NCBI RefSeq assembly: GCF_002860285.1
Contig: NZ_PGVF01000023.1
Span: 1 to 64,000, forward strand
Length of the DNA: 64,000 bases
Direction of reading: 5' to 3'
From: Bacillus sp. M6-12
GTDB taxonomy: Bacteria > Bacillota > Bacilli > Bacillales > DSM-1321
Positions 36,205-45,958 of the stretch are shown here, piece after piece. The notes beneath the pieces are model-generated. The model saw only the letters and a list, made by a program, of their open reading frames with translations, made no database searches and was not told where the DNA came from. Within the stretch, counting starts at the first letter, position 1, and each line of letters begins with the position of its first letter. A program made the position numbers and the translations under genes.

Positions 36205-36398
36205 TGTAAGAGTCCCGATTGTGCCGTTTATGCCTTCGTTTTGAACCCGCTCTCCGCAGGTGGGTGCCCTGTTCGAGACATTTGTAAGTCCTCGGCCGAA
36301 GGGAGGCATTTACGCAGCCCGGAAACTTAGAGCTCCCGTAACTATAAGTGTTCGGTCAAAACTTATAGGTTAAAGAACGAACACATCAGGACTCTTAC
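36205..36398 (-). ncRNA. bsrA: 6S RNA (BsrA/6S-1 type)
   Basis: Regulatory RNA that mimics an open promoter and binds sigma-A RNA polymerase. On the minus strand it starts GTAAGAGTCCTGATGTG, with AGTTTTGACCGAACA further in, both matching the 5' part of B. subtilis 6S-1 as I recall it. The 3' end CAATCGGGACTCTTAC closes the terminal stem with the 5' end, and long internal hairpins surround a central bulge. About 194 nt. Location between aspS and tcdA is the same as bsrA in B. subtilis. Confidence 0.93.
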
Positions 36399-36409
36399 TT
36401 GTTAAAAGT

Positions 36410-36439
36410 ATAATAGCATATTCTGTATGAGGGATTCAA
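36410..36439 (-). promoter_or_regulatory. Sigma-A promoter of the 6S RNA
   Basis: TTGAAT (36434-36439) - 18 bp - TATTAT (36410-36415) on the minus strand with a TG extended -10, placing the start about 36400. Confidence 0.75.
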
Positions 36440-36460
36440 GAACTAACATTTGGAAAATTA

Positions 36461-38233
36461 TTACTTACCGTTTAGCTTTAGGGCTAAATGCAGTTCTTCG
36501 AGCTGCGCCTGGCTTACTTCTCCAGGAGCTTCTGTTAACAGGTCGCTAGCGCTTGCTGTTTTTGGAAATGCAATGGTGTCTCTCAGATTTGTCCGTCCTG
36601 CAAGCAGCATGACAAGGCGGTCAAGTCCGAGGGCAATGCCACCGTGCGGCGGTGTTCCATATTCAAATGCCTCCAGCAGGAATCCAAATTGCTCGTATGC
36701 TTCTTCAGGTGTAAAACCTAAAACCGCAAACATTTGCTCCTGAATATCACGTTCATAAATACGCAATGATCCCCCACCAAGCTCATATCCGTTTAACACT
36801 AAATCATAAGCTTGAGCCCGTACATTGGCCGGATCGCTTTCAAGCTTTTCCAGGTCCTCTCGTACTGGCATTGTGAATGGATGGTGTGCTGCAAAATAAC
36901 GCTGCGCCTCCTCATCGTATTCCAGCAGCGGCCAGTCTGTAACCCAAAGGAAGTTGAATTTGCTTGTATCAATCAGGTTTCTTTCTTTGCCAAGCTTTAT
37001 GCGGAGAGCACCAAGTGCATCTGCAACAACGCTTTTCTTATCGGCTACAAACAACAGCAAATCCCCTTCAGCAGCCTCAAGAGTCTGCATAACAGCTTTT
37101 TGCTCCTGCTCATCAAAGAATTTCGCAATCGGCCCTTTAAAACCGTCACTTTCAACCTTGAGCCACGCAAGTCCCTTGGCGCCATAAACAGCTGCAAATT
37201 CGCCTAAAGCATCAATATCTTTGCGGGAATAATCGGCAGCGCCGCCTTTAACGTTGATTGCTTTTACTTCTCCACCGCTTTCGACTGCACCGGAAAATAC
37301 TTTAAATCCGCTTTCTTTAACAAGTTCTGATACATTGGTAAGCTCCATTTCAAATCTTGTATCAGGTTTATCTGATCCGTAGCGGCCCATCGCCTCGTCA
37401 AACGTTAAACGCGGGAATGGGAGCTTTACTTCGATTCCTTTTACCTCTTTCATGACCTTTTCCATCATTTTTTCTGTTAGGTCAATAATTTCTTCCTGGC
37501 TCATAAAGCTTGTTTCAATATCGATTTGGGTGAACTCTGGCTGCCGGTCTGCACGAAGATCTTCATCCCTGAAGCAGCGGGCAACCTGATAATACCGTTC
37601 AAAACCTGATACCATTAGCATTTGCTTGAAAAGCTGCGGCGATTGAGGCAGCGCATAAAATTCTCCATCATGCACACGGCTTGGCACAAGATAATCGCGT
37701 GCGCCTTCCGGAGTGCTTTTCGTTAAAATTGGAGTTTCAATGTCAAGAAATCCTTCTCCGTCCAAATATTCACGGATTGCTTTCGTCGTTTTATGACGCA
37801 TTTGGAATGTTTCAAACATCACCGGGCGTCGCAGATCGAGGTAACGGTATTTCAGCCGGATATCTTCTGAAACCTCCGTTTTGTCTGCAATTGCAAAAGG
37901 CGGTGTTTTCGCTTCATTAATAATGGTTACTCCCTCTGCATGAATTTCAATTTTACCGGTTTTAAGATTCGGGTTTACCGTTCCTTCCTGTCGTGCGACA
38001 ACTGTACCTTGGATAGCAAGGACAAACTCGCTGCGGATTTTTTCAGCTATTGCCAGTGCTTCACTCGAAAAATCAGGGTTAAAAACAACCTGTACCAGCC
38101 CTGTACGGTCCCTAAGGTCAATGAAAATCAGCCCGCCGAGATCGCGTCGTTTCTGTACCCAGCCTTTTAAAGTAACTTTTTCACCTATATGTGCTTCTGT
38201 GACCTCGCCACAGAAATATGTTCTGCCCAACAT
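36461..38233 (-). CDS. aspS: Aspartyl-tRNA synthetase
   Basis: Class IIb synthetase. N-terminal OB-fold anticodon-binding domain (residues 1-110, with [20 protein letters not shown]), then the catalytic core: motif 2 [19 protein letters not shown], the bacterial GAD insertion (about 290-420) and motif 3 [16 protein letters not shown]. 590 aa is the bacterial length. It follows hisS by 14 bp and shares its T-box-controlled transcript, so aspartyl-tRNA charging is linked to histidine supply. Confidence 0.97.
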   Translation of the reverse strand: MLGRTYFCGEVTEAHIGEKVTLKGWVQKRRDLGGLIFIDLRDRTGLVQVVFNPDFSSEALAIAEKIRSEFVLAIQGTVVARQEGTVNPNLKTGKIEIHAEGVTIINEAKTPPFAIADKTEVSEDIRLKYRYLDLRRPVMFETFQMRHKTTKAIREYLDGEGFLDIETPILTKSTPEGARDYLVPSRVHDGEFYALPQSPQLFKQMLMVSGFERYYQVARCFRDEDLRADRQPEFTQIDIETSFMSQEEIIDLTEKMMEKVMKEVKGIEVKLPFPRLTFDEAMGRYGSDKPDTRFEMELTNVSELVKESGFKVFSGAVESGGEVKAINVKGGAADYSRKDIDALGEFAAVYGAKGLAWLKVESDGFKGPIAKFFDEQEQKAVMQTLEAAEGDLLLFVADKKSVVADALGALRIKLGKERNLIDTSKFNFLWVTDWPLLEYDEEAQRYFAAHHPFTMPVREDLEKLESDPANVRAQAYDLVLNGYELGGGSLRIYERDIQEQMFAVLGFTPEEAYEQFGFLLEAFEYGTPPHGGIALGLDRLVMLLAGRTNLRDTIAFPKTASASDLLTEAPGEVSQAQLEELHLALKLNGK

Positions 38234-38247
38234 CCTATTTCCTCCTC

Positions 38248-39519
38248 TTAGCCCTGAACCTTTTTAAATTCGTCGACAAAGGTTTCAAGGCCCATTTCTA
38301 CCTGTTCGCCTGTTTCCATGTTTTTAAGGTTAATCTTATTATTGGTTAGCTCGTCGTCACCCAAAACGGCCACAAATCTTGCGTTCAGCCTGTCGGCTGC
38401 TTTAAATTGTGCTTTGACCTTCCGATCCAGATAATCTCTTTCTGCAGTAAAGCCTGCCCCCCTAAGCTGATAAGCAAGCTTGACTGTATAATCCTTGGCT
38501 GCATCTCCAAGTGATACAAAATAACAATCTATTGACTGTTCCAAAGGAAGCACTATACCCTCTGCTCCAAGAGCCGCAATTAATCTCTCAATACTAAGCG
38601 CCATACCGATTCCGGGTGTCTCCGGGCCGCCAATTTCTTCGGCCAGGCCATTATACCGCCCGCCTCCGCATAGGGTAGTGATTGCTCCAAAGCCTTCTGC
38701 GTCGCTCATAATTTCAAAGGCAGTATGATTATAATAATCAAGTCCCCGGACTAATGTCGGATCCACTTCGAACTCAATGCCAAGCGAGGTTAAATATCTT
38801 TGAACAGTTTCAAAATAAACCTTTGATTCTTCGTTTAAATATTCAAGGATTGAAGGAGCCGTTGCCATTAATTCATGATCTCGGTCTTTTTTACAGTCCA
38901 GAATCCGCAGCGGATTTTTTTCAAGGCGGTTCTGGCAGTCGCTGCAAAATTCCCCTATCCTAGGCTCAAAGTGATTTCTCAAAGCCTCTCTGTGGCTGGT
39001 GCGGCTTTCCTTATCTCCAAGGCTATTGATTATCAGCTTTAACTTTTTCAGTCCAAGGCCTTGGTACAAATCCATCGCCAATGCCAACACCTCTGCATCG
39101 ATCGCCGGATCTGAGCTGCCCAGCGCTTCTATGCCAAATTGAACAAACTGGCGGAAGCGGCCTGCCTGCGGACGCTCATAACGGAACATCGGTCCGAAAT
39201 AGAAGAGCTTAACTGGCTGGGAAGGAAGACCAAACATTTTGTGCTCAACGAAGGATCGTACAACCGGTGCCGTTCCTTCCGGCCTTAGTGTAATATCGCG
39301 GCCGCCGCGGTCCTGGAAGGAATACATTTCCTTTTGGACGATATCAGTTGTGTCGCCCACGCCTCTTAAAAACAGTTCTGTATTTTCGAATATAGGTGTT
39401 CGAATTTCATGATATTGATATCTTCTGCATATTTCCCTAGCGGTGTTTTCAATGTACTGCCATATTTCTGATTGGCCAGGAAGGATATCCTGAGTGCCTC
39501 TCGGAGCTTGAATGGACAT
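38248..39519 (-). CDS. hisS: Histidyl-tRNA synthetase
   Basis: Class IIa synthetase for tRNA-His. Starts [20 protein letters not shown]; motif 2 [18 protein letters not shown], the histidine motif [15 protein letters not shown] and motif 3 [16 protein letters not shown] are intact, with the C-terminal anticodon-binding domain after about residue 330. 423 aa. First gene of hisS-aspS; preceded by a T-box leader. Confidence 0.97.
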   Translation of the reverse strand: MSIQAPRGTQDILPGQSEIWQYIENTAREICRRYQYHEIRTPIFENTELFLRGVGDTTDIVQKEMYSFQDRGGRDITLRPEGTAPVVRSFVEHKMFGLPSQPVKLFYFGPMFRYERPQAGRFRQFVQFGIEALGSSDPAIDAEVLALAMDLYQGLGLKKLKLIINSLGDKESRTSHREALRNHFEPRIGEFCSDCQNRLEKNPLRILDCKKDRDHELMATAPSILEYLNEESKVYFETVQRYLTSLGIEFEVDPTLVRGLDYYNHTAFEIMSDAEGFGAITTLCGGGRYNGLAEEIGGPETPGIGMALSIERLIAALGAEGIVLPLEQSIDCYFVSLGDAAKDYTVKLAYQLRGAGFTAERDYLDRKVKAQFKAADRLNARFVAVLGDDELTNNKINLKNMETGEQVEMGLETFVDEFKKVQG

Positions 39520-39539
39520 CTGTGTTCCTCCTTTATTTT

Positions 39540-39580
39540 AAAAGCGCAAGTGTCCTGACGCTGGAGTTCTGTACTTGTTT
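39540..39580. repeat. Dispersed intergenic repeat, short copy F
   Basis: AAAAGCGCAAGTGTCCTGA followed by CGCTGGAGTTCTGTACTTGTT. It keeps the two ends of copy A without the inner block. It lies between the T-box and hisS. Confidence 0.5.
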
Positions 39581-39604
39581 AGATGGATAAGCAATCTTTT
39601 TTAA

Positions 39605-39904
39605 ATAAAAAAACTCCCGGTCCCTTGTAAAATAAATTACAAGGGACGAGAGTTTTGTTCCCGTGGTGCCACCCTAGTTGAAGCACAAAGAAACGTGCTT
39701 CCGCTCGAAACAGTTAACGCCTGTGTACGTCCGTCTCCTACTAAAGCCATTCTTAGCTTTTTCAGAGCGAAGCCTACGGAGTGTTCTTTCATTAAGGGCA
39801 TCATGTGAAAATGGTTTCAGCCTTTGCCATTTTCTCTCTTTTCATGTGTTTCCCAATTACTGTTCTCCATCATTGGTTATCAAGGTATTTATGTATTTAT
39901 GTAT
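39605..39904 (-). ncRNA. T-box leader of hisS-aspS
   Basis: On the minus strand AGGGTGGCACCACGG is the T-box core, followed by the terminator GTCCCTTGTAA...TTACAAGGGAC and TTTTTTT. Stem I has a GAAAATGG/CCATTTTC apical helix with the AAAGGCTGAAA loop. A CAC triplet (His) at 39781-39783, in the context AAGAACACTCC, is the likely specifier. The leader is about 300 nt and its promoter is visible upstream. Confidence 0.94.
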
Positions 39905-39910
39905 TTTTTT

Positions 39911-39939
39911 ATCATACGGATGGAACCGGAAAATGTCAA
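39911..39939 (-). promoter_or_regulatory. Sigma-A promoter of the hisS-aspS T-box
   Basis: TTGACA (39934-39939) - 17 bp - TATGAT (39911-39916) on the minus strand. Confidence 0.85.
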
Positions 39940-40126
39940 GACTGTTGGGAAAGATTCCTCCAGGCTGCTTCATATTTTTTGAAGCATTATACTCCGGTTT
40001 ATTTTCAATGAATATCTGTTCTGTTTTATTTGTTTGGCTTTTGATTTCGTCTGCAATCAACATATCGGCAAATTCCAGAATGAGCTTTCACATAATTTTT
40101 TTAAAGATCTCAGCAATTGAAGCTAG

Positions 40127-40303
40127 TTACGATCTTTCAAGCCGTTGCTTTAACTTCCTGACATCCCTTAAGTTTAAGCCAAATTCTGAAGCAAGCTCCA
40201 CCATGTTGGAACTTTGCTCTTTTTGGATAAAATCGTGAAAATCCACGCCAAAGAGATCATGTCTTCCGCTATGGCTTGTATTTCCCTTTTCACTGAAACG
40301 CAT
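40127..40303 (-). CDS. yrzK: YrzK-like small protein, 58 aa
   Basis: Starts MRFSEKGNTSHSGRHDLFGV, then FHDFIQKEQSS, and ends with a helical LASEFGLNLRDVRKLKQRLE that reads like one helix-turn-helix. The ATG follows GGGGGAGGG, an excellent site. Position between the hisS leader and the divergent YrvJ amidase gene matches yrzK in B. subtilis. It is easily missed because of its size and because a longer open frame runs antisense through it. It may bind nucleic acid or polymerase; that is inference from the helix pattern. Confidence 0.75.
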   Translation of the reverse strand: MRFSEKGNTSHSGRHDLFGVDFHDFIQKEQSSNMVELASEFGLNLRDVRKLKQRLERS

Positions 40304-40507
40304 TCTTTTCCCTCCCCCTCAATCACTATTACTTACTTCCTATTCTGTCCTTATTCTGTGTTTTTTTTCAGATTTTAAAAGGGAATTTTTTTTTCATAGA
40401 GAATGTAATATTTGCGGTGATGAGTGTTGCATTCCGCACCTATTACCTAATAACTTCACGTTAAGATATTAATGTGCAGAAAATTTTAAATAAAGGAGCC
40501 ATCAGTT

Positions 40508-42247
40508 TTGAAAATTACTATATGCAAACTGGCTGTTTCCTTCCTTCTGTTTTCTTCACTATCATCTGCTGCGGTACCAATCCATGCCGAATCGGATGAG
40601 GAAATAATTGTGAAAACAGACAGTTTGAACGTCAGAAAGGGGCCAGGTTTAAGCTATCCTGTCGTTCAGCAGCTTGAAAAAGGCGACTCCTGCTCAGTTA
40701 TCAATCAGGAGGGTAACTGGGTTGAAATCCGTTTTGGAACCGGACAATCCGGCTGGGTGGCCGATTGGCTTGTTCAAAAAGATAAAACTCCTTCAGAAAT
40801 AAGCGGTAAAGAAGGTACCGTGGAAACCGATAATCTCCGGATTCGATCAGGCCCTGGAACACATTTTCAAATAACAGATTCCCTTAATAAAGGGGCGGCC
40901 TTTCAGGCAATAAAGGAAAATGAAAGCTGGGTTAACATTAAATATGGGGATAAAGAAGGCTGGGTATCGACTGAGTTTGTAAGCTTTAAAAAGGTTAAGG
41001 ATGAAAAGAAAAAGAAACCACATAAAAAACTATCGAAAAAAGGAATTGTCATGGCTGACCTGTTAAATGTCAGAACAAATCCTGATCAGAATTCAAACTT
41101 AGCCGGAAAACTGGCAATAAACACCGATGTTCAGATAAAATCCAAACAAGGAGGCTGGATTGAAATAGATTTTAAAGGTGAATCTGGCTGGGTAAGCGAG
41201 GAATACATCAAAATAAAGAAAAAAGATGACGCCGGCCAAAAACCCGATTCAAAAGCCCAGGCAGCAGTGACTGCCTCCTCCCTATCAGTTCGGAATAAAC
41301 CTTCACTCGAAGGCAAAGTTGTCGGAAAAGTCCACGAAGGAGAAAAATATCCAATTCTTAAAGAGCAGGGCAATTGGGTAAAAATAGAGTTTGCAGATGG
41401 AAAAACCGGCTGGGCAGCGGATTGGTATCTTATGAAAACAGATAAAAAACCCTCCCACTCCAATTTAGAGTTAAAAGATAGCAAGGTTCATGTAATACAT
41501 AATGGCACTAACTTCCGAAGCAAAGGTGATGGAAGTTCTCCAATCGTCTATTCGGGAAATGCAGGAGAAGCCTTCCCGATTCTTTCCCTTGAAGGAGAGT
41601 GGTATAAAGTCAAGCTAAAGAACGGAAGCCATGCATACGTTGCGGGCTGGATTGTTAGTGTTAGCGGCGATGCCCCTCAGCTTGAGAAGGAAGGTATGCA
41701 AAAGTACCTTTCAAATAAAGTGATTGTCATTGATCCGGGCCATGGCGGCAGGGATAATGGCACAAAAGGTACGCTGGGAACGCTTGAAAAAAGCCTGACT
41801 TACAGAACGGCCCGCTTGCTTCAGGATAAATTGAACGCGGCTGGTGCGGCAGTTATATTAACCCGTGACGGCGATTCGTATGTCCCGCTTCCATCCAGAG
41901 TGGCCACATCACATTTCCATGCTGCCGACGCTTTTGTCAGCCTCCATTATGACGGAGCAAAGGACCATAGCGCCCGAGGCATAACAACCTATTATTATCA
42001 TGCTTTTCAAAAGGATCTCGCTTCTGATATCCATCAATCCCTTGCGGCCCAAATTAATCTTAAGGACAGAGGGTTCCGTTTTGGGGATTATCATGTAATC
42101 CGGGAAAATAAACGAAAAGCAATTTTGCTGGAATTAGGGTATCTAAGCAACCCGGCAGAGGAAATGACGATAACAAGCGGCGATTATCAGGAAACAGTTG
42201 CCGGAGCAATTTTTACAGGTCTCGCCAAGCATTTTAAAGAGAATTAG
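40508..42247 (+). CDS. yrvJ: N-acetylmuramoyl-L-alanine amidase with SH3 repeats (YrvJ)
   Basis: Secreted wall hydrolase. Signal peptide at residues 1-27 (cut near PIHAE), then five bacterial SH3 domains (roughly 30-92, 103-160, 178-236, 250-310, 325-385), each with an LNVRKGPG-type strand and a SGWV or AGW turn. The C-terminal zinc amidase (Amidase_3, about 400-577) has IDPGHGGRDNGTKG (zinc His near 411), SLHYDGA (second His near 480) and the catalytic Glu in LLELGYLSN (near 541). The start is TTG at 40508 behind AAAGGAG. 579 aa. Divergent from yrzK. Confidence 0.94.
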   Translation: MKITICKLAVSFLLFSSLSSAAVPIHAESDEEIIVKTDSLNVRKGPGLSYPVVQQLEKGDSCSVINQEGNWVEIRFGTGQSGWVADWLVQKDKTPSEISGKEGTVETDNLRIRSGPGTHFQITDSLNKGAAFQAIKENESWVNIKYGDKEGWVSTEFVSFKKVKDEKKKKPHKKLSKKGIVMADLLNVRTNPDQNSNLAGKLAINTDVQIKSKQGGWIEIDFKGESGWVSEEYIKIKKKDDAGQKPDSKAQAAVTASSLSVRNKPSLEGKVVGKVHEGEKYPILKEQGNWVKIEFADGKTGWAADWYLMKTDKKPSHSNLELKDSKVHVIHNGTNFRSKGDGSSPIVYSGNAGEAFPILSLEGEWYKVKLKNGSHAYVAGWIVSVSGDAPQLEKEGMQKYLSNKVIVIDPGHGGRDNGTKGTLGTLEKSLTYRTARLLQDKLNAAGAAVILTRDGDSYVPLPSRVATSHFHAADAFVSLHYDGAKDHSARGITTYYYHAFQKDLASDIHQSLAAQINLKDRGFRFGDYHVIRENKRKAILLELGYLSNPAEEMTITSGDYQETVAGAIFTGLAKHFKEN

Positions 42248-42294
42248 TGAAAACCGGTTACCTGGGAGGTACCGCATTTTTCATAATCAAATAA

Positions 42295-42335
42295 CAAAAA
42301 GGGCAGCCTCAAAGACCTCCTTTGAAGCTGCCCTT
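42295..42335. terminator. Hairpin terminator after yrvJ
   Basis: AAAGGGCAGC...GCTGCCCTTT with an inner TCAAAG/CTTTGA stem. T-rich on the minus side, so possibly bidirectional. Confidence 0.75.
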
Positions 42336-42342
42336 TCCCATT

Positions 42343-42466
42343 AGCTCTATTAAACTTGCCTGTTGATTTCCGCTCTAGCGGGGGCCGGGAGCCTCCTCGG
42401 TGTAGGGGCTGGGCCTGCAGCCAGACATCAACACAGTCAAAATCCACAATCAACTTTTACATAGCC
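42343..42466. repeat. MITE-like intergenic element, copy 2 (124 bp)
   Basis: Left end AGCTCTATTAAACTTG and right end CAACTTTTACATAGCC are imperfect inverted repeats. The interior GTTGATTTCCGCTCTAGCG and GAGCCTCCTCGGTG match copy 1 (27951-28178), but the middle of the element is deleted. It lies between yrvJ and dtd. Confidence 0.7.
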
Positions 42467-42531
42467 TTTCCATTAATCCCCCCTTAACAAAGCTCTTAAA
42501 TTCAGCATCAGCTACAGGGTGAGAGATTTGC

Positions 42532-42562
42532 AAAAAACCGCATGGAAAAGCCCATGCGGTTT
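42532..42562 (-). terminator. Terminator of rel-dtd
   Basis: AAACCGCATGG pairs with CCATGCGGTTT and is followed on the minus strand by TTTTTTG, 12 bp after the dtd stop. Confidence 0.85.
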
Positions 42563-42574
42563 CATCATTTACTG

Positions 42575-43024
42575 TTATTTTTTCTCTTTACTTTCCACAA
42601 TTAGCGTAACAGGTCCGTCATTCACCAGATCCACCTGCATCATCGCTCCAAAAATACCGGTTTCTACTTGAACGCCTCTATTTTGAAGTTCTTCATTGAA
42701 AGCTTCATAGATGACGTTTGCTTCCTCCGGCCTGGCCGCATCCATGAAATTCGGGCGCCTTCCTTTTCGGCAGTCACCGTAAAGTGTAAACTGGGATATC
42801 GAGAGAATGGACCCCCCTGTATCGTGCAGCGAAAGATTCATTTTTCCCTCACTGTCTTCAAATATCCGCAAGTTTACAATTTTGTCTGCAAGATAGGCTG
42901 CATCTTCCTTTGAATCGCCATGGGTGACTCCTACCAATAATACAAGGCCGTGCTGAATAGAGCCTGTGACCGTCCCTTCAACCGTTACCTGTGCTTTTTT
43001 TGACCGCTGAACAACTAAACGCAT
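42575..43024 (-). CDS. dtd: D-aminoacyl-tRNA deacylase
   Basis: Removes D-amino acids and glycine mischarged on tRNAs. The two active-site motifs are present: [17 protein letters not shown] (about residues 78-94) and [11 protein letters not shown] near the C-terminus. 149 aa. It starts 11 bp after the rel stop and shares its transcript, as in B. subtilis. Confidence 0.97.
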   Translation of the reverse strand: MRLVVQRSKKAQVTVEGTVTGSIQHGLVLLVGVTHGDSKEDAAYLADKIVNLRIFEDSEGKMNLSLHDTGGSILSISQFTLYGDCRKGRRPNFMDAARPEEANVIYEAFNEELQNRGVQVETGIFGAMMQVDLVNDGPVTLIVESKEKK

Positions 43025-43035
43025 TAAAATCCCTC

Positions 43036-45231
43036 TTAGTTCATAATTCTTCTGACAGAATAGATATCTGTTATTTGTTTAATTCTTTCCACTACCTTGT
43101 GAAGATGGCTAATATTATGGATTGAGATAGACATATTGATCGTTGCCATCTTATTGCGGTCCGATTTGCCTGAAACAGCTGAAATGTTGGTTTTTGTTTC
43201 ATTAACAGCCTGCAATACTTCATTCAGTAGGCCTCTTCGGTCATAGCCGTTTATCTCAATCTCGACATTATATTCCTTGCGGTCATTCAGACCGCCTTCC
43301 CATTCAACAGGAATTAAACGGCTTTCCGATTCCTCTCCGCCGACATTGGGACAGTCAGAACGGTGGACAGAAACACCTCGGCCTTTGGTGATGAATCCGA
43401 CAATTTCATCACCTGGAACTGGATTGCAGCATCTGGAGAGACGGATCAGCAGATTATCAATCCCATGTACCCGTACGCCAGATTCCCGCCGCTTGGTGTT
43501 CGGGAAAGATTTTAATTCAGAAACAGATTCGCTGATGTTTGTTTCCTGTTCCTGCTCCTTTTTCTTTCTAAGCTTTTCGGTCAGCCGGTTGGCTACCTGA
43601 AGTCCTGTTATACCGTTATAGCCAACAGCAGCATACATATCCTCTTCATTGGCAAAATTGAATTTTTCCGCTACGCGTTTAAGATTTTCAGGGGTAAGTA
43701 CTTCTTTTAGGTCAAAATCAAGGTTTTTGATCTCTTTTTCAACCTGCTCTTTCCCTTTTTCCACATTCTCTTCGCGCCGCTGTTTTTTAAAGAACTGGCG
43801 GATTTTATTCTTTGCCTGAGATGTTTGGGTCAGCTTTAGCCAATCCTGACTTGGACCGTATGAGTGCTTTGATGTAAGAATTTCAATGATATCTCCGGTT
43901 TTGAGCTTGTAATCAAGCGTAACCATCTTGCCGTTCACTTTTGCTCCGATGGTTTTATTGCCGATTTCCGAATGGATCCGGTAGGCAAAATCTATCGGTA
44001 CAGAGCCGGCGGGAAGTTCAATAACTTCTCCTTTAGGGGTAAAAATGAAAACCATATCAGAAAACAGGTCAATTTTTAAGGACTCCATGAATTCTTCGGC
44101 ATTGGTTGCATCATCCTGGAATTCTATTATTTCCCTGAACCATGTCAGCTTATCTTCAAGTGAGGACGGCTGGGCCGAGTCCTTGCCTTCCTTGTACGCC
44201 CAGTGAGCTGCGATACCAAACTCGGCGATCCGGTGCATTTCGAATGTCCTGATTTGCACTTCAAGCGGATCTCCCTTTGGACCAATTACTGTCGTATGCA
44301 GTGATTGGTACATATTTGGCTTTGGCATGGCAATATAGTCTTTAAAGCGGCCAGGCATTGGCTTCCAGCATGTATGGATTATCCCGAGAACCGCATAGCA
44401 GTCCTTGATGTTGTTTACAACAATCCGGACAGCAAGCAAATCATATATTTCGCTGAACTGCTTGTTTTGCAATGCCATTTTTCGGTAAATGCTGTAAATA
44501 TGCTTCGGCCTGCCTGATATTTCTGCCTTAATATTTACTTCGTTTACCTGCGAACGTACCTCTCCAATAACTTCATCGAGATATTGTTCACGTTCGGCGC
44601 GCTTCTTCTTCATTAAATTCACGATTCGGTAATATTGCTGCGGGTTCAAGTAGCGTAAAGCTGTATCTTCAAGTTCCCATTTGATTTTGCTGATACCCAG
44701 ACGATGAGCGAGGGGAGCAAAGATTTCCAATGTTTCATTGGATATTCTTCTCTGCTTTTCTTGAGGAAGATGTTTAAGTGTCCTCATATTGTGAAGCCTG
44801 TCTGCCAGTTTAATTAAGATTACACGGATATCCTGGGCCATTGCGACAAACATTTTCCGGTGATTTTCTGCCTGCTGTTCTTCCTGGGATTTATATTTTA
44901 TTTTACCTAGCTTCGTCACACCGTCTACAAGCATTGCTACTTCTTCACTAAATGCTTCTTCAATCTGCTTCAGTGTTATTTCAGTGTCTTCCACTACATC
45001 GTGTAGAAAGCCTGCAGCAATGGTAGAAGGGTCCATTTCCAAATCGGCCAGTATGCCGGCGACCTGAATTGGATGAATGATATAAGGTTCTCCGGATTTC
45101 CGAAATTGTTCCTTATGGGCATGCTCGACAAATTGAAATGCCTTATATATAAAATCGGCATCAGACTTCGGAAGATATTCCTTCGCCCGCCCGACGACCT
45201 GCTCTGCTGTTAATATTTGATCATTCGCCAT
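43036..45231 (-). CDS. relA: Bifunctional (p)ppGpp synthetase/hydrolase Rel
   Basis: Stringent response enzyme. Domains in order: HD hydrolase ([18 protein letters not shown] near residue 75), synthetase ([20 protein letters not shown] and [20 protein letters not shown], trimmed), TGS (about 390-455, [20 protein letters not shown]), and a C-terminal zinc-finger-like segment ([16 protein letters not shown]) with an ACT domain (about 655-731). Both catalytic halves look functional. 731 aa from the ATG at 45231 (AAAGGTG site); nine extra codons upstream are ignored. Own promoter at 45290-45318. Confidence 0.97.
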   Translation of the reverse strand: MANDQILTAEQVVGRAKEYLPKSDADFIYKAFQFVEHAHKEQFRKSGEPYIIHPIQVAGILADLEMDPSTIAAGFLHDVVEDTEITLKQIEEAFSEEVAMLVDGVTKLGKIKYKSQEEQQAENHRKMFVAMAQDIRVILIKLADRLHNMRTLKHLPQEKQRRISNETLEIFAPLAHRLGISKIKWELEDTALRYLNPQQYYRIVNLMKKKRAEREQYLDEVIGEVRSQVNEVNIKAEISGRPKHIYSIYRKMALQNKQFSEIYDLLAVRIVVNNIKDCYAVLGIIHTCWKPMPGRFKDYIAMPKPNMYQSLHTTVIGPKGDPLEVQIRTFEMHRIAEFGIAAHWAYKEGKDSAQPSSLEDKLTWFREIIEFQDDATNAEEFMESLKIDLFSDMVFIFTPKGEVIELPAGSVPIDFAYRIHSEIGNKTIGAKVNGKMVTLDYKLKTGDIIEILTSKHSYGPSQDWLKLTQTSQAKNKIRQFFKKQRREENVEKGKEQVEKEIKNLDFDLKEVLTPENLKRVAEKFNFANEEDMYAAVGYNGITGLQVANRLTEKLRKKKEQEQETNISESVSELKSFPNTKRRESGVRVHGIDNLLIRLSRCCNPVPGDEIVGFITKGRGVSVHRSDCPNVGGEESESRLIPVEWEGGLNDRKEYNVEIEINGYDRRGLLNEVLQAVNETKTNISAVSGKSDRNKMATINMSISIHNISHLHKVVERIKQITDIYSVRRIMN

Positions 45232-45289
45232 GCTATCACCTTTATCGTTCATATCCACGAATGGCTATGAAAAAGTCATTATTGTTACT

Positions 45290-45318
45290 ATTATCGAAAA
45301 AAAAGCGGACAATGTAAA
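45290..45318 (-). promoter_or_regulatory. Sigma-A promoter of rel-dtd
   Basis: TTTACA (45313-45318) - 17 bp - GATAAT (45290-45295) on the minus strand, about 60 bp before the rel start. Confidence 0.65.
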
Positions 45319-45408
45319 GGATTATCACCGCAACTTTCCGACTTGCCAAAATATACACCCATTGCCACTGAAGAACTGATACTATCAAATGCCTTTCAAA
45401 GTTAAGTG

Positions 45409-45440
45409 AAAGAGCACCCTACTTTACATAGAGTGCTCTT
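45409..45440 (-). terminator. Terminator of recJ-apt
   Basis: AAGAGCACTCT pairs with AGGGTGCTCTT (one G-T), followed by a weak T tract on the minus strand just after apt. Confidence 0.7.
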
Positions 45441-45445
45441 GTACA

Positions 45446-45958
45446 TTAAAAAGTCATCAGCGAAAGAATGTCGTAGCCATCAAGCTTGCTTTTTCCATCA
45501 AGGTAAGATAGCTCAATTAAGAACGCAATCCCTGCTACGATTCCGCCAAGCTCTTCCACCAGCTTGATCGTTGCCTCAATCGTTCCGCCTGTAGCAAGAA
45601 GATCGTCCGTGATTAATACCCTTTGTCCAGGTTTAATCGCATCTTTATGGATAGTCAGGACATCCTTGCCGTATTCTAGACCGTATTCCACTTTCACAGT
45701 TTCACGCGGAAGCTTGCCTTCCTTGCGTACTGGTGCAAAACCTACCTCAAGCGCATAGGCAACCGGGCAGCCGATAATAAAGCCTCGAGCCTCAGGCCCC
45801 ACCACAATATCAATCTGCTTATCCCGGGCATAGCTGACAATCTGGTCTGTCGCATATTTGTACGCGGCTCCGTTATCCATTAGAGTTGTAATGTCTTTGA
45901 ATCGTATGCCGGGCTTCGGCCAGTCCTCGACGATTGTCACATATTGCTTTAAGTCCAT
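45446..45958 (-). CDS. apt: Adenine phosphoribosyltransferase
   Basis: Converts adenine and PRPP to AMP in purine salvage. The PRPP loop [20 protein letters not shown] is complete and the N-terminal [11 protein letters not shown] and [16 protein letters not shown] blocks are present. 170 aa. The ATG lies inside the last codons of recJ (10-bp overlap), so the two are co-transcribed. Adenine produced by MtnN could be recycled by this enzyme. Confidence 0.97.
   Translation of the reverse strand: MDLKQYVTIVEDWPKPGIRFKDITTLMDNGAAYKYATDQIVSYARDKQIDIVVGPEARGFIIGCPVAYALEVGFAPVRKEGKLPRETVKVEYGLEYGKDVLTIHKDAIKPGQRVLITDDLLATGGTIEATIKLVEELGGIVAGIAFLIELSYLDGKSKLDGYDILSLMTF

Noticed and set aside
39857..40063. 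68-codon minus-strand ORF upstream of the hisS T-box
   Set aside because: It covers the T-box promoter and leader start; no SD and AT-rich random composition.
39678..40238. Plus-strand open frame of about 186 codons across the hisS leader
   Set aside because: It runs antisense to the T-box and yrzK, both of which are clearly supported; it has no SD sequence.
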